Source of the DNA: Bacillota bacterium
GTDB lineage: Bacteria > Bacillota > Bacilli > Alicyclobacillales > Alicyclobacillaceae
Direction: 5' to 3'
Assembly: GCA_021820805.1 (NCBI GenBank)
Contig: JAKADF010000076.1
Location: 1-10,055 of the forward strand
DNA: 10,055 nt
The notes under the pieces: model-generated
The model's database searches: none
The model's input: the letters and a program-made list of their open reading frames with translations, nothing else
What the model was told of the DNA's origin: nothing
Shown here: piece by piece, positions 1 through 5,805 of the stretch
How positions within the stretch are numbered: the first letter of the stretch is position 1
Layout: every line of letters begins with the position of its first letter
Made by a program: the position numbers and the translations under genes

Positions 1-56
1 AAACTCACGTCTCCCTTTAACCGCCAATTCTAGAAAACCTTAACTGATTCATACTG

Positions 57-62
57 TATAAT
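57..62 (+). promoter_or_regulatory. Candidate -10 box for the acetyltransferase gene
   Basis: A perfect TATAAT lies 53 bp upstream of the acetyltransferase start, which would put transcription start near 69 and give a leader of about 46 nt. No good TTGACA-like -35 stands at 16-18 bp spacing (the bases there are A-rich), and the TG at 55-56 directly abuts the box rather than sitting one base away as in an extended -10. The call rests on the -10 and its location only. Confidence 0.35.
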
Positions 63-100
63 CTGTTGTTTCCCGCTTTACACTAACTGGGAGTCAACAG
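63..100 (+). other. Leader hairpin abutting the ribosome binding site
   Basis: CTGTTG (63-68) can pair with CAACAG (95-100), and CCC (72-74) with GGG (89-91), separated by a symmetric 3x3 internal loop. The 3' arm ends at the G-run (100-105) that forms the Shine-Dalgarno sequence of the acetyltransferase at 115. If it folds, the stem sits against the ribosome site and could modulate translation. The pairing is short, so chance is possible. Confidence 0.3.
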
Positions 101-114
101 GGGGGAATAATTTT

Positions 115-660
115 ATGGACTGGTACCACCGACTATCCGAGTATTTTCCTGAACATGAAATGAAGCCTCGTGGTCAAATGCAAGATTTGCTTACCCACCA
201 TGACGCCTACCGCAAGTGGGAAACAGACGAGTTTCTTGCTACATATGCGGAATTCAACGATTTCATTTTTATCGACTATTTATTGGTCAACCCGAAAACA
301 AGAGGCAAAGGAATTGGAACTAAAGCACTCAATCAATTTAAAAATAGAAATAAGACCGTCATTTTAGAAGTAGAACCACCTGAGGACTATGACGATGACA
401 CAGATATTACGCGCCGGATCCGATTTTATGAGAAAAATGGTTTTAAAAAAGCTGAGCATATTGAATACACTCGGTCAGATGACGATGGTAAACCCTTCAC
501 AATGAATTTGTACTATTGGTCGCCAAATGAGGTATCAGAAAAGACAATTCTAAACCAAATGACAGCTATATGTAGAGAAATCCACAATTTTAGGTCTTTA
601 AAATACTATGGACGCGTAATTGCTGACCCTGATGATGTTTTAAATTGGAAACTGCATTAA
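115..660 (+). CDS. GNAT-family N-acetyltransferase
   Basis: Predicted cytoplasmic acetyl-CoA-dependent N-acyltransferase of the GNAT superfamily, 181 aa. The signature acetyl-CoA pyrophosphate-binding loop is visible as R63-G64-K65-G66-I67-G68 after the beta strand FIFIDYLLV (50-58). The motif B region RFYEKNGF (103-110) is the usual helix-turn before the last core strands. An acidic stretch (EDYDDDTD, 90-97) lies between the two. About 60 residues follow motif B, longer than a minimal GNAT domain; the C-terminal part (about 140-181) is not recognisable. The ATG follows a G-rich Shine-Dalgarno sequence (100-105) at about 9 nt. It is monocistronic: the next gene converges on it. The substrate cannot be read from sequence; an antibiotic, a small amine or a protein N-terminus are all possible. 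Confidence 0.85.
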   Translation: MDWYHRLSEYFPEHEMKPRGQMQDLLTHHDAYRKWETDEFLATYAEFNDFIFIDYLLVNPKTRGKGIGTKALNQFKNRNKTVILEVEPPEDYDDDTDITRRIRFYEKNGFKKAEHIEYTRSDDDGKPFTMNLYYWSPNEVSEKTILNQMTAICREIHNFRSLKYYGRVIADPDDVLNWKLH

Positions 661-690
661 GTACCTAATCTCAAAACAAGTAAAATTCGT

Positions 691-743
691 GCCAAATAGG
701 CAATCGCGCTTAAGGCTAAGGCATATAAGCCAGCCTATTTGGC
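691..743. repeat. Inverted repeat between convergent genes
   Basis: GCCAAATAGGC (691-701) and GCCTATTTGGC (733-743) are perfect 11-bp inverted copies separated by 31 nt. A second pair, GCTTA (708-712) and TAAGC (726-730), nests inside. The right arm covers the stop codon of the deacylase gene, and the structure fills the gap between the convergent acetyltransferase and deacylase genes. Only the minus-strand transcript is followed by a T-rich stretch, and that is interrupted. A two-way stop for transcripts or mRNA 3'-end protection is likely, but it is not a canonical intrinsic terminator. Confidence 0.55.
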
Positions 744-1211
744 AAGCCCCAAGGTTAAAGTCGCCACGCAGGACTTTACTAAATCAGTCCCCTGAAGAAA
801 GATTTGCAAACCGCGTCGTCCTGCACTAACACTCACTGGATTTAGATTCTTTACACTCTCATCTATGAATATTGGGTAATGTTTTTTACCTCCTAGAGGG
901 GAGACACCCCCGCGAATATAACCAGTCAAGCTCTGAAGTTCTTTTACATGAACCATTTCAACGCGTTTATTGCCAGAGGCCGCGGCTAATGCTTTTAAAT
1001 CTAGTTCTTTATTCCCAGGTATAACAGCCATAACAACACCCGTTTTATCCCCGCGCAGGACGAGCGTTTTAAAAATTTGCTCTGGAGCTATCCCAACTTT
1101 CGCTGCCACCGTCAACGCATCTAAAGCATCTTCATCCCAATCGTATTCATGCAGTGTATAAGGAATTTTCATTGTATCTAATAAACGGCATGCAATCGTC
1201 TTAGCTGACAT
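735..1211 (-). CDS. ybaK: YbaK/EbsC-type aminoacyl-tRNA deacylase
   Basis: Predicted trans-editing enzyme that hydrolyses mischarged tRNA, in the family best known for Cys-tRNA(Pro) deacylation. It is 158 aa, the usual length for a free-standing YbaK domain. The conserved lysine appears as K48 in IFKTLV (46-51). The glycine-rich loop GGVSPLG (101-107) matches the family signature GG-x-SPxG, and a PIFID strand follows. The N-terminal helix TIACRLLD and the Y-D/E-rich strand around 18-24 are also typical. The ATG has a GAGGGAG ribosome site about 9 nt upstream. It lies 63 bp downstream of a small membrane-protein gene on the same strand and is probably cotranscribed with it. The exact tRNA substrate (Cys-tRNA(Pro) versus other mischarged tRNAs) is an inference from the family. 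Confidence 0.9.
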   Translation of the reverse strand: MSAKTIACRLLDTMKIPYTLHEYDWDEDALDALTVAAKVGIAPEQIFKTLVLRGDKTGVVMAVIPGNKELDLKALAAASGNKRVEMVHVKELQSLTGYIRGGVSPLGGKKHYPIFIDESVKNLNPVSVSAGRRGLQIFLQGTDLVKSCVATLTLGLAK

Positions 1212-1274
1212 TTTACTACTCCCTCTCTCAGTTTTTTTCCCAAAACTTCATTGAAAGCTGTATTTCGGTGAATG

Positions 1275-1580
1275 CTATAATTCAACTTCCAAGTTTGGCA
1301 TAAACGTAGACAGCATGCCCGATACAGAAATAATGAAGGACTCTAGACCTGCAATCCAAATAACAAGCCATATGACCGCATACACTTTACGGCCATGCTT
1401 GTACATCAAAATTGACACAGCGAGCGCTGTGAAAATGAATCCCAAAATAGTCCAAAGAACTTTGTTTTCATTAAATTTTTTAGCCAAAATGTTTAGGTAT
1501 ACTGCAAACCCAGTCATTAATACAAGCCAAATTACAGCACTCAATATATAGGAATGCAATTTAAATTTGCCACCTTTCAA
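1275..1580 (-). CDS. Small membrane protein of unknown function, three TM segments
   Basis: I do not recognise this protein. It is up to 101 aa with three clear hydrophobic segments at about residues 10-31, 41-60 and 68-90, joined by short charged loops (KKFNENK, KHGRK), so it is an integral membrane protein with little soluble mass. No ATG opens the frame. The longest reading uses TTG at 1580 with an AAAGGA site about 12 nt upstream. A second TTG at 1559 (residue 8) has the better site AAAGGTGG about 10 nt upstream and would give 94 aa; either start keeps all three TM segments. It precedes the deacylase gene on the same strand with a 63-bp gap, which suggests an operon but does not give a function. 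Confidence 0.65.
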   Translation of the reverse strand: MKGGKFKLHSYILSAVIWLVLMTGFAVYLNILAKKFNENKVLWTILGFIFTALAVSILMYKHGRKVYAVIWLVIWIAGLESFIISVSGMLSTFMPNLEVEL

Positions 1581-1610
1581 ACCACCATCGTATCCTTTAA
1601 TCTGGACTCA

Positions 1611-1639
1611 AGTTTACTCTAGTTAGCTTCAAGACCCAA
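1611..1639 (-). promoter_or_regulatory. Weak candidate promoter for the membrane protein/deacylase pair
   Basis: Read on the minus strand, TTGGGT (1639-1634) and TAAACT (1616-1611) are 17 bp apart, with about 3/6 and 4/6 matches to the housekeeping consensus. Transcription would begin near 1604, leaving a leader of about 24 nt. Spacing and place are right but both boxes are poor. Confidence 0.25.
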
Positions 1640-1676
1640 CCCATAAAAACATACCTCGGCCTTTTATTAAATCCAA

Positions 1677-1692
1677 TAATCGAATACGATTA
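1677..1692. promoter_or_regulatory. Perfect 6-4-6 palindrome upstream of the aldo/keto reductase
   Basis: TAATCG-AATA-CGATTA is a perfect inverted repeat centred about 38 bp upstream of the aldo/keto reductase ATG, just before its ribosome site at 1706-1713. It overlaps a weak TACGAT (1685-1690) that could serve as a -10 with TTTATT (1663-1668) as -35 at 16 bp. The arrangement fits a dimeric repressor operator for an aldehyde- or stress-inducible gene, but no regulator gene lies nearby. Confidence 0.3.
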
Positions 1693-1721
1693 GTTTAATT
1701 TTGTGAAAAGGAGCTGACTTA

Positions 1722-2552
1722 ATGGCAGCAAAGCACATTACAGATGCCGCCCTTCTGCAAAATGGAGTTAAAATGCCATGGCTTGGACTAGGTGTATGGA
1801 AAACTAAAGATGGCTCAGAAGTCGAACAAGCTGTCCATGATGCATTTGAAGCTGGATACAGACATATTGACACCGCAACGCTCTACAAGAATGAAACTGG
1901 TGTTGGAAAGGCAATCCGGGAATCTGGCATAACTCGAGAGGATTTATTCGTTACAACAAAAGTATGGAACATAGATCAGGGGTACAATGCAACACTGCAT
2001 GCGTTTGAGGAAAGTAAAAGGAAGCTTGGCCTAGACTATATTGACCTTTATCTCATTCACTGGCCAGTACAAGGAAAGTTCAAAGAGACCTGGAGAGCAC
2101 TTGAACACCTCTATCAAGAAGGATTTGTTCGTGCAATTGGGGTAAGCAACTTCCAAGTTCACCATCTTAAAGTTCTCCTGCAAGATTCAAAAGTTAAGCC
2201 GATGGTCAACCAAGTCGAATGTCACCCAATGCTTACACAACTAGAAGTGAAACAATTTTGTCAGACGAATCATATTCAAGTAGAGGCCTGGAGTCCTATT
2301 ATGAAAGGTAACCTGGACAACACTTTATTAGTAGAGTTAAGCAAGAAATACGAAAAATCTCCTGCTCAAATCGTACTGCGGTGGCATCTCCAAAATGGAG
2401 TTATTGTCATTCCAAAGTCAGTCCATAAAAAAAGAATCGTTGAAAATGCAGACATTTTTGGCTTTGAACTAAGTACAGAAGATATGGATGAAATTTCCTG
2501 GTTGAATCAAAATAAGCGGTTTGGGCAGGATCCGGATAACTTTGAATTTTAG
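1722..2552 (+). CDS. yvgN: Aldo/keto reductase, YvgN/YtbE type (glyoxal/methylglyoxal reductase-like)
   Basis: Predicted cytoplasmic NADPH-dependent reductase of aldehydes and ketones. It is 276 aa, the same length as Bacillus subtilis YvgN, which it resembles along the whole length as I remember that sequence. The full catalytic tetrad is present: D50 and Y55 in HIDTATLYKNE, K80 in TTKVWN and H113 in YLIHWP. Further family landmarks are GLGVWKT (22-28), AIGVSNFQVHHL, VNQVECHP and the coenzyme-binding IPKSVHKKRIVENADIF near the C-terminus. ECHP replaces the EFHP that I recall for YvgN. The ATG has an excellent AAAAGGAG site 8 nt upstream. In Bacillus this group detoxifies glyoxal and methylglyoxal; that role here is inferred. 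The small SPW gene follows after 108 bp on the same strand. Confidence 0.93.
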   Translation: MAAKHITDAALLQNGVKMPWLGLGVWKTKDGSEVEQAVHDAFEAGYRHIDTATLYKNETGVGKAIRESGITREDLFVTTKVWNIDQGYNATLHAFEESKRKLGLDYIDLYLIHWPVQGKFKETWRALEHLYQEGFVRAIGVSNFQVHHLKVLLQDSKVKPMVNQVECHPMLTQLEVKQFCQTNHIQVEAWSPIMKGNLDNTLLVELSKKYEKSPAQIVLRWHLQNGVIVIPKSVHKKRIVENADIFGFELSTEDMDEISWLNQNKRFGQDPDNFEF

Positions 2553-2576
2553 TACTATGCCACTTGTCCATACCTT

Positions 2577-2640
2577 CTATATCCCTTCCGAATATGATTT
2601 TATTGAAGGTCGTCCAACCGAGAAGAAAAGCTGGATATAG
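2577..2640 (+). other. Long-range inverted repeat in the leader of the SPW gene
   Basis: CTATATCC (2577-2584) and GGATATAG (2633-2640) are perfect 8-bp inverted copies. The downstream arm runs straight into GGAAAGGA (2640-2647), the ribosome site of the SPW gene. The pyrimidine stretch next to the upstream arm (CCCTTCC, 2584-2590) is nearly complementary to that site as an alternative pairing. The leader could therefore hide the ribosome site, but the 48-nt loop makes this weak. Confidence 0.25.
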
Positions 2641-2660
2641 GAAAGGATGTCAAGTGCGTC

Positions 2661-2834
2661 ATGTGGCAATTATGGTTATCTGCTCTCATCGGTCTCTGGC
2701 TCGTCATTTCTCCCTGGGTTTATAATTTTACAAGCAACGCAGGAGCAACGTGGAACAGTATCGTATTTGGTGCAATTGTGTTCGCTCTTACAGCATGGAA
2801 AGCTATTACCGATAAATATGACGACAGTAACTGA
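2661..2834 (+). CDS. Small SPW-motif membrane protein
   Basis: A 57-residue protein starting MWQLWLSALIGLWLVISPW. It carries the hallmark S-P-W (residues 17-19) after a Trp-rich amphipathic start, as in the SPW domain family (Pfam PF03779 as I recall). Two TM segments are visible, about 5-23 and 34-47, followed by a charged tail KAITDKYDDSN. A longer frame in the same DNA (2647-2865) is low-complexity and has an ATG jammed against the ribosome site, so it is an artefact. The ATG at 2661 follows AAAGGA (2642-2647) with a long 13-nt spacer and is the only ATG in frame since the stop at 2604-2606. The gene is followed within 31 bp by a strong terminator. The function of SPW proteins is not known to me. 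Confidence 0.8.
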   Translation: MWQLWLSALIGLWLVISPWVYNFTSNAGATWNSIVFGAIVFALTAWKAITDKYDDSN

Positions 2835-2864
2835 AAGTAGTATTTTTATTAAACGGACGGCCTG

Positions 2865-2897
2865 ACAAGAACCGCAGCATTTGCGGTTCTTGTTTTA
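2865..2897 (+). terminator. Strong Rho-independent terminator after the SPW gene
   Basis: ACAAGAACCGCA (2865-2876) and TGCGGTTCTTGT (2882-2893) form a perfect 12-bp stem with a 5-nt loop, followed by TTTTATAT. It ends the plus-strand aldo/keto reductase-SPW transcript. On the minus strand the stem is followed by CAGGCCG, not a T-run, so it is not a good terminator for the convergent MaoC gene. Confidence 0.9.
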
Positions 2898-2937
2898 TAT
2901 TAAGTAGTGCGAAGCTTCTAAATCCAAATTCAGGGGC

Positions 2938-3372
2938 TTACTTTGGACGCTTTGCGATTAAAATCTTTTGTGTTGCAACAAGCACAGGTTCTCCGTCCTG
3001 CTTTAAAACACTGACGTCAGCGGCAATAATACCTGCATCCTTCTTTTCCTGTTTGCCAACAACTTGTAGTTCAACAGTGAGCGTATCGCCAATATAGGTC
3101 GGTCTGACAAAACGCAGATGATCAATCCCATAATATGCAATAACACGGCCTGGTTCTAATTTAGTTAACCCCATCGAAACTGAAAGAACCAGCATACCAT
3201 GTGCAATCCGCTGCCCGTACTGTGTTTGCTTTGCCCATTCCTTATCTGTATGCAACGGAAACCAATCACCGCTCCATGAAGCAAACATAACTAGGTCGGA
3301 CTCCGTGATTGTACGTCCCCTTGACCGCCAATAATCCCCAATCTCATACTCTTCAAAATACTTATCATACAT
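2938..3372 (-). CDS. MaoC-like hot-dog-fold dehydratase/hydratase
   Basis: Predicted cytoplasmic single hot-dog-domain protein of the MaoC/(R)-specific enoyl-CoA hydratase group, 144 aa, the usual length for a one-domain member. The hydratase signature is clear: FASWSGDWFPLHTD (30-43) holds the catalytic pair D36 and H41. It is followed by the conserved YGQRIAHGML (52-61) and the strand FVRPTYIGDTL. The motif carries D-W-F-P-L-H rather than the common D-x-N-P-x-H, a variant I have seen mentioned for acyl-CoA-acting relatives, so the substrate is open. Likely substrates are enoyl-CoA thioesters in fatty acid, polyhydroxyalkanoate or aromatic degradation. The ATG has AAGGAG 9 nt upstream. It is downstream of the germination cluster on the same strand with a 108-bp gap, and nothing in its sequence links it to germination. 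Confidence 0.88.
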   Translation of the reverse strand: MYDKYFEEYEIGDYWRSRGRTITESDLVMFASWSGDWFPLHTDKEWAKQTQYGQRIAHGMLVLSVSMGLTKLEPGRVIAYYGIDHLRFVRPTYIGDTLTVELQVVGKQEKKDAGIIAADVSVLKQDGEPVLVATQKILIAKRPK

Positions 3373-3480
3373 ATCAAAGGACTCCTTATAATCAGAATTA
3401 TTATGATATATGTGATAGAGTTAGTTCTAATAACTTTTTAGTATAACATATACTTTCTTTCCTCCCATGAAACTTCCTGC

Positions 3481-4344
3481 CTACTGCGAATTGTCGGTCA
3501 TCCCTATTCGCATCAATTGTATTAACCATCGATTCATATAAAACAAAAGTAAAGCGACGAGTAGTGAACATCCAAGTTGTACTGCATAATACACAAAGGG
3601 TCGAACTAAGATATCGATTATCCACATCCGTTCCAGAACGTACTCAAACAAAATACTGTATATCACTGCAGAAACATTCCACTTAAAGCTGTTAGGGAAC
3701 CAAAATTGAAATGCAGAAAACACAAGTGCTTCGAGGACACCATAAATAGATGCAATAAAAACACTGTCTCGGTGCCTCTCTGCAAACACACCAATGTGGT
3801 CAAGATGCAAACCGAACACTCCGGTAACAAAAAGGATAGTGGCAACAAGCATAAACGATGGCAAAAACAATGATATGAAATGCATGACAGGGTGGCAACA
3901 TTCACGGACTTTTTTTAACCAATAGCGGGCAAATATAAAAAATAAGGTGAAAACTACAATAGTATAAGCTATCTTCCACCAATACAATTGATAAACTCGA
4001 AGGCTTATAAATATCCACTCAATTCCGCCAAATAGAATACCGAGCACAACACACCACACGTTTTTTAGCTGAAAGGCAGCCACAACAAGTGCAATAGCTG
4101 GCACAACGACTAAATCAGAAATTACTGCTCCAAGTATATTGTCATAATAAGGGACAGATAAAACCATTGGTTTATAACAATAGCCGCTAAAAACGACAAG
4201 AACGAAAAACTCAACAAAATATATCATTCCGATATAGGTTGAAAATACCGTGATAAGTCCAGGTTCTCGTTTATGCACGATAGTCCAGACTATTAACGGA
4301 ACAAAGATGGCAATTAAAATAAGATACGGAATAAAGTTATTCAA
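3481..4344 (-). CDS. Polytopic membrane protein of unknown function, last gene of the germination cluster
   Basis: I do not recognise this family. The 287-residue protein is hydrophobic nearly throughout, with about eight or nine TM segments starting with residues 5-22. Many aromatic residues sit at membrane edges, and the only longer polar stretch is a short loop HLDHIGVFAERHRDS in the middle. No signal peptide, soluble domain or catalytic motif stands out. The first possible start is TTG at 4344, immediately after an in-frame TGA (4347-4345), with a good AGGTGGG site about 9 nt upstream. It lies 61 bp after the B permease stop with no terminator between, so it is probably cotranscribed and made in the forespore. 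That would suggest a helper for germination or spore membrane function; this is inference from position only. Confidence 0.75.
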   Translation of the reverse strand: MNNFIPYLILIAIFVPLIVWTIVHKREPGLITVFSTYIGMIYFVEFFVLVVFSGYCYKPMVLSVPYYDNILGAVISDLVVVPAIALVVAAFQLKNVWCVVLGILFGGIEWIFISLRVYQLYWWKIAYTIVVFTLFFIFARYWLKKVRECCHPVMHFISLFLPSFMLVATILFVTGVFGLHLDHIGVFAERHRDSVFIASIYGVLEALVFSAFQFWFPNSFKWNVSAVIYSILFEYVLERMWIIDILVRPFVYYAVQLGCSLLVALLLFYMNRWLIQLMRIGMTDNSQ

Positions 4345-4405
4345 TCATGTCAGCCCACCTGCAAGTTCATTCATTTGTATACCTATGTACTGTCCGATTC
4401 CAATC

Positions 4406-5587
4406 TTAATTAGTATTGCCTGCTGGTTGACGCCTCTTGCCTTTGCTCTTACCTTCATTTTTAACTTCATCTTTATTTCCCTGCTGCTTTTTACCATCGT
4501 TTTTCCGAAAGAGCATAACGACGCCAGTAAGCACTGGCAGAAGTATACCCACAAAAATCGCGATAATTGGAAACGTCGTTATTAGGAATTCATGCGCTGC
4601 TTCACGCGAGATTGGCATAATGCTTATTGCCAAAAAACCAGCGAACAACGCTGTTGGGAGAGCATAGATATTTTCCTTTTTTGCTTTGAATAAATGTGCA
4701 AGCCCTCTAGATGCACCATACAGAAAAATGGAAATACGGAGGAAACTACCAATTGACCAAAGAAGAACACCAAGTATGTCTACGCGTTCAAAGATTCCCG
4801 CCAGCCGTATATATTGAATCTCTGAGTATGTCGGGTATGCCAACGCTTGAACAATGTTCTCACCAAAAACCATAATGGGTCCAGTTGCTGGTCCAATAAA
4901 CATGATGAATAAGATTGTACCAGCCAGTAGTAACTGCTTAGGTGTACGGTTTAAATCGTTTGCATCTTGAATATACATTCCAAACACAATCAACTCAGAA
5001 AACATGACCACAAATACAAGTGAAGCCTTGGCTATAGATCCTGGTCCGTGGTCAAGAATTGGAAGCAGTTTAGAGATATCCTTGTCGGGTATAGACAATG
5101 TAGCTGCCGTAAGTCCAAGAATCATAAGACCAGGAAGAAGCAGTTGAACAGCTCTTGCAATGACCTCGACACCTGCGCGCAGCGCCCATGCAACGAGCAA
5201 GAGTTCACCAAAAATAAAAATGGGCATTGGTGAAACTGGATAAATCAACCCTAAAAAACTTGCCAGTTCCTTTACCGTGAGACCTGCAACTAGTATAAAA
5301 AATAAAATATAAATAGCTGATATTACAAAGCCAACCCACTTTCCAAATGTGGACAACGTTATTTGCACTAGCGATTCCCGCGGACGATTTGTCATGAGCT
5401 TAAACTGAAAATAAACAACTCCAATCCCGACTGCAAATCCAGGCAACAGTGCAATCCAAGTATCTCTTCCTGCAGAAAGAAACGCTAGGTGAACGTAAAC
5501 AAAATGACCATATGCAACAGTCGCAGCAATCATCATCATAAAAATTTGTAAATTTGAAACCTGCAGTTTCTCTGTGCCCGCTTTCAT
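4406..5587 (-). CDS. gerKB: Germinant receptor B subunit (spore permease, GerKB/GerAB-like)
   Basis: Inner-spore-membrane subunit of a GerA-type receptor, in the spore permease branch of the amino acid/polyamine/organocation transporter superfamily; B subunits are thought to bind the germinant. About ten TM segments are visible. The start LQVSNLQIFMMMIAATVAYG is typical of GerB proteins, as is the central run around DHGPGSIAKASLVFVVMFSELIVF. The protein is 393 aa from the ATG at 5587. A GTG 12 bp further up extends the frame by four residues, but that GTG is part of the AGGTGG site serving 5587, and the ATG overlaps the stop of the preceding D gene (ATGA). The last 33 residues (361-393) form a Lys/Gln/Asn-rich hydrophilic tail, making it somewhat longer than the usual 360-370 aa. 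Confidence 0.92.
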   Translation of the reverse strand: MKAGTEKLQVSNLQIFMMMIAATVAYGHFVYVHLAFLSAGRDTWIALLPGFAVGIGVVYFQFKLMTNRPRESLVQITLSTFGKWVGFVISAIYILFFILVAGLTVKELASFLGLIYPVSPMPIFIFGELLLVAWALRAGVEVIARAVQLLLPGLMILGLTAATLSIPDKDISKLLPILDHGPGSIAKASLVFVVMFSELIVFGMYIQDANDLNRTPKQLLLAGTILFIMFIGPATGPIMVFGENIVQALAYPTYSEIQYIRLAGIFERVDILGVLLWSIGSFLRISIFLYGASRGLAHLFKAKKENIYALPTALFAGFLAISIMPISREAAHEFLITTFPIIAIFVGILLPVLTGVVMLFRKNDGKKQQGNKDEVKNEGKSKGKRRQPAGNTN

Positions 5588-5805
5588 AAAGCTAACCACC
5601 TGCTAAGCGGCTTTAATAATATTTCCAGATATAAAAATATATTTGGTTTACTAAAAGTAATTGAAAATAAAATCAACCCTCCCACACTTATACATGTCAG
5701 CGAAAGGTAGACAATCCATTGTTTTAGGTTATGGTCCTTAATCAACTTCTTTCCGTCCACAATGTACATCAACAGTAAAAAGCCGATAATTGCAAAAGGC
5801 ATCAT
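5584..5805 (-). CDS. Small two-TM protein, probable germinant receptor D subunit
   Basis: A 73-residue membrane protein with two TM segments, about residues 2-16 (FAIIGFLLLMYIV) and 30-49 (WIVYLSLTCISVGGLILFSI). They are separated by a charged loop DGKKLIKDHNLKQ, and an amphipathic tail FLYLEILLKPLSRWLAL follows. It sits between the C and B genes and overlaps both by ATGA, so its expression is coupled to theirs. AGGAG lies 5 nt before the first ATG and 8 nt before the second (5802), so either methionine could start. Size, topology and position match the small D proteins encoded with several Bacillus GerA-type receptors, which modulate receptor function. I assign it by context and topology, not by a sequence motif. 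Confidence 0.8.
   Translation of the reverse strand: MMPFAIIGFLLLMYIVDGKKLIKDHNLKQWIVYLSLTCISVGGLILFSITFSKPNIFLYLEILLKPLSRWLAL

Noticed and set aside
2647..2865. 72-residue plus-strand frame overlapping the SPW gene
   Set aside because: Its ATG touches the AAAGG ribosome site with no spacer, the protein is Ser-rich without domain features, and the overlapping +15 bp frame encodes a recognisable SPW protein.
3440..3454. AGTATA-ACA-TATACT hairpin after the 287-aa membrane-protein gene, considered as operon terminator
   Set aside because: The stem is 6 bp of mostly A/T and on the minus strand it is followed by an A-run, not a T-run; it would terminate only plus-strand transcription, and no plus-strand gene lies before it.
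4345..4554. 69-residue minus-strand frame inside the 3' end of the B permease gene
   Set aside because: It lies mostly within the well-supported permease in another frame, is rich in Lys/Met from the antiparallel reading of the lysine tail region, and lacks a ribosome site.
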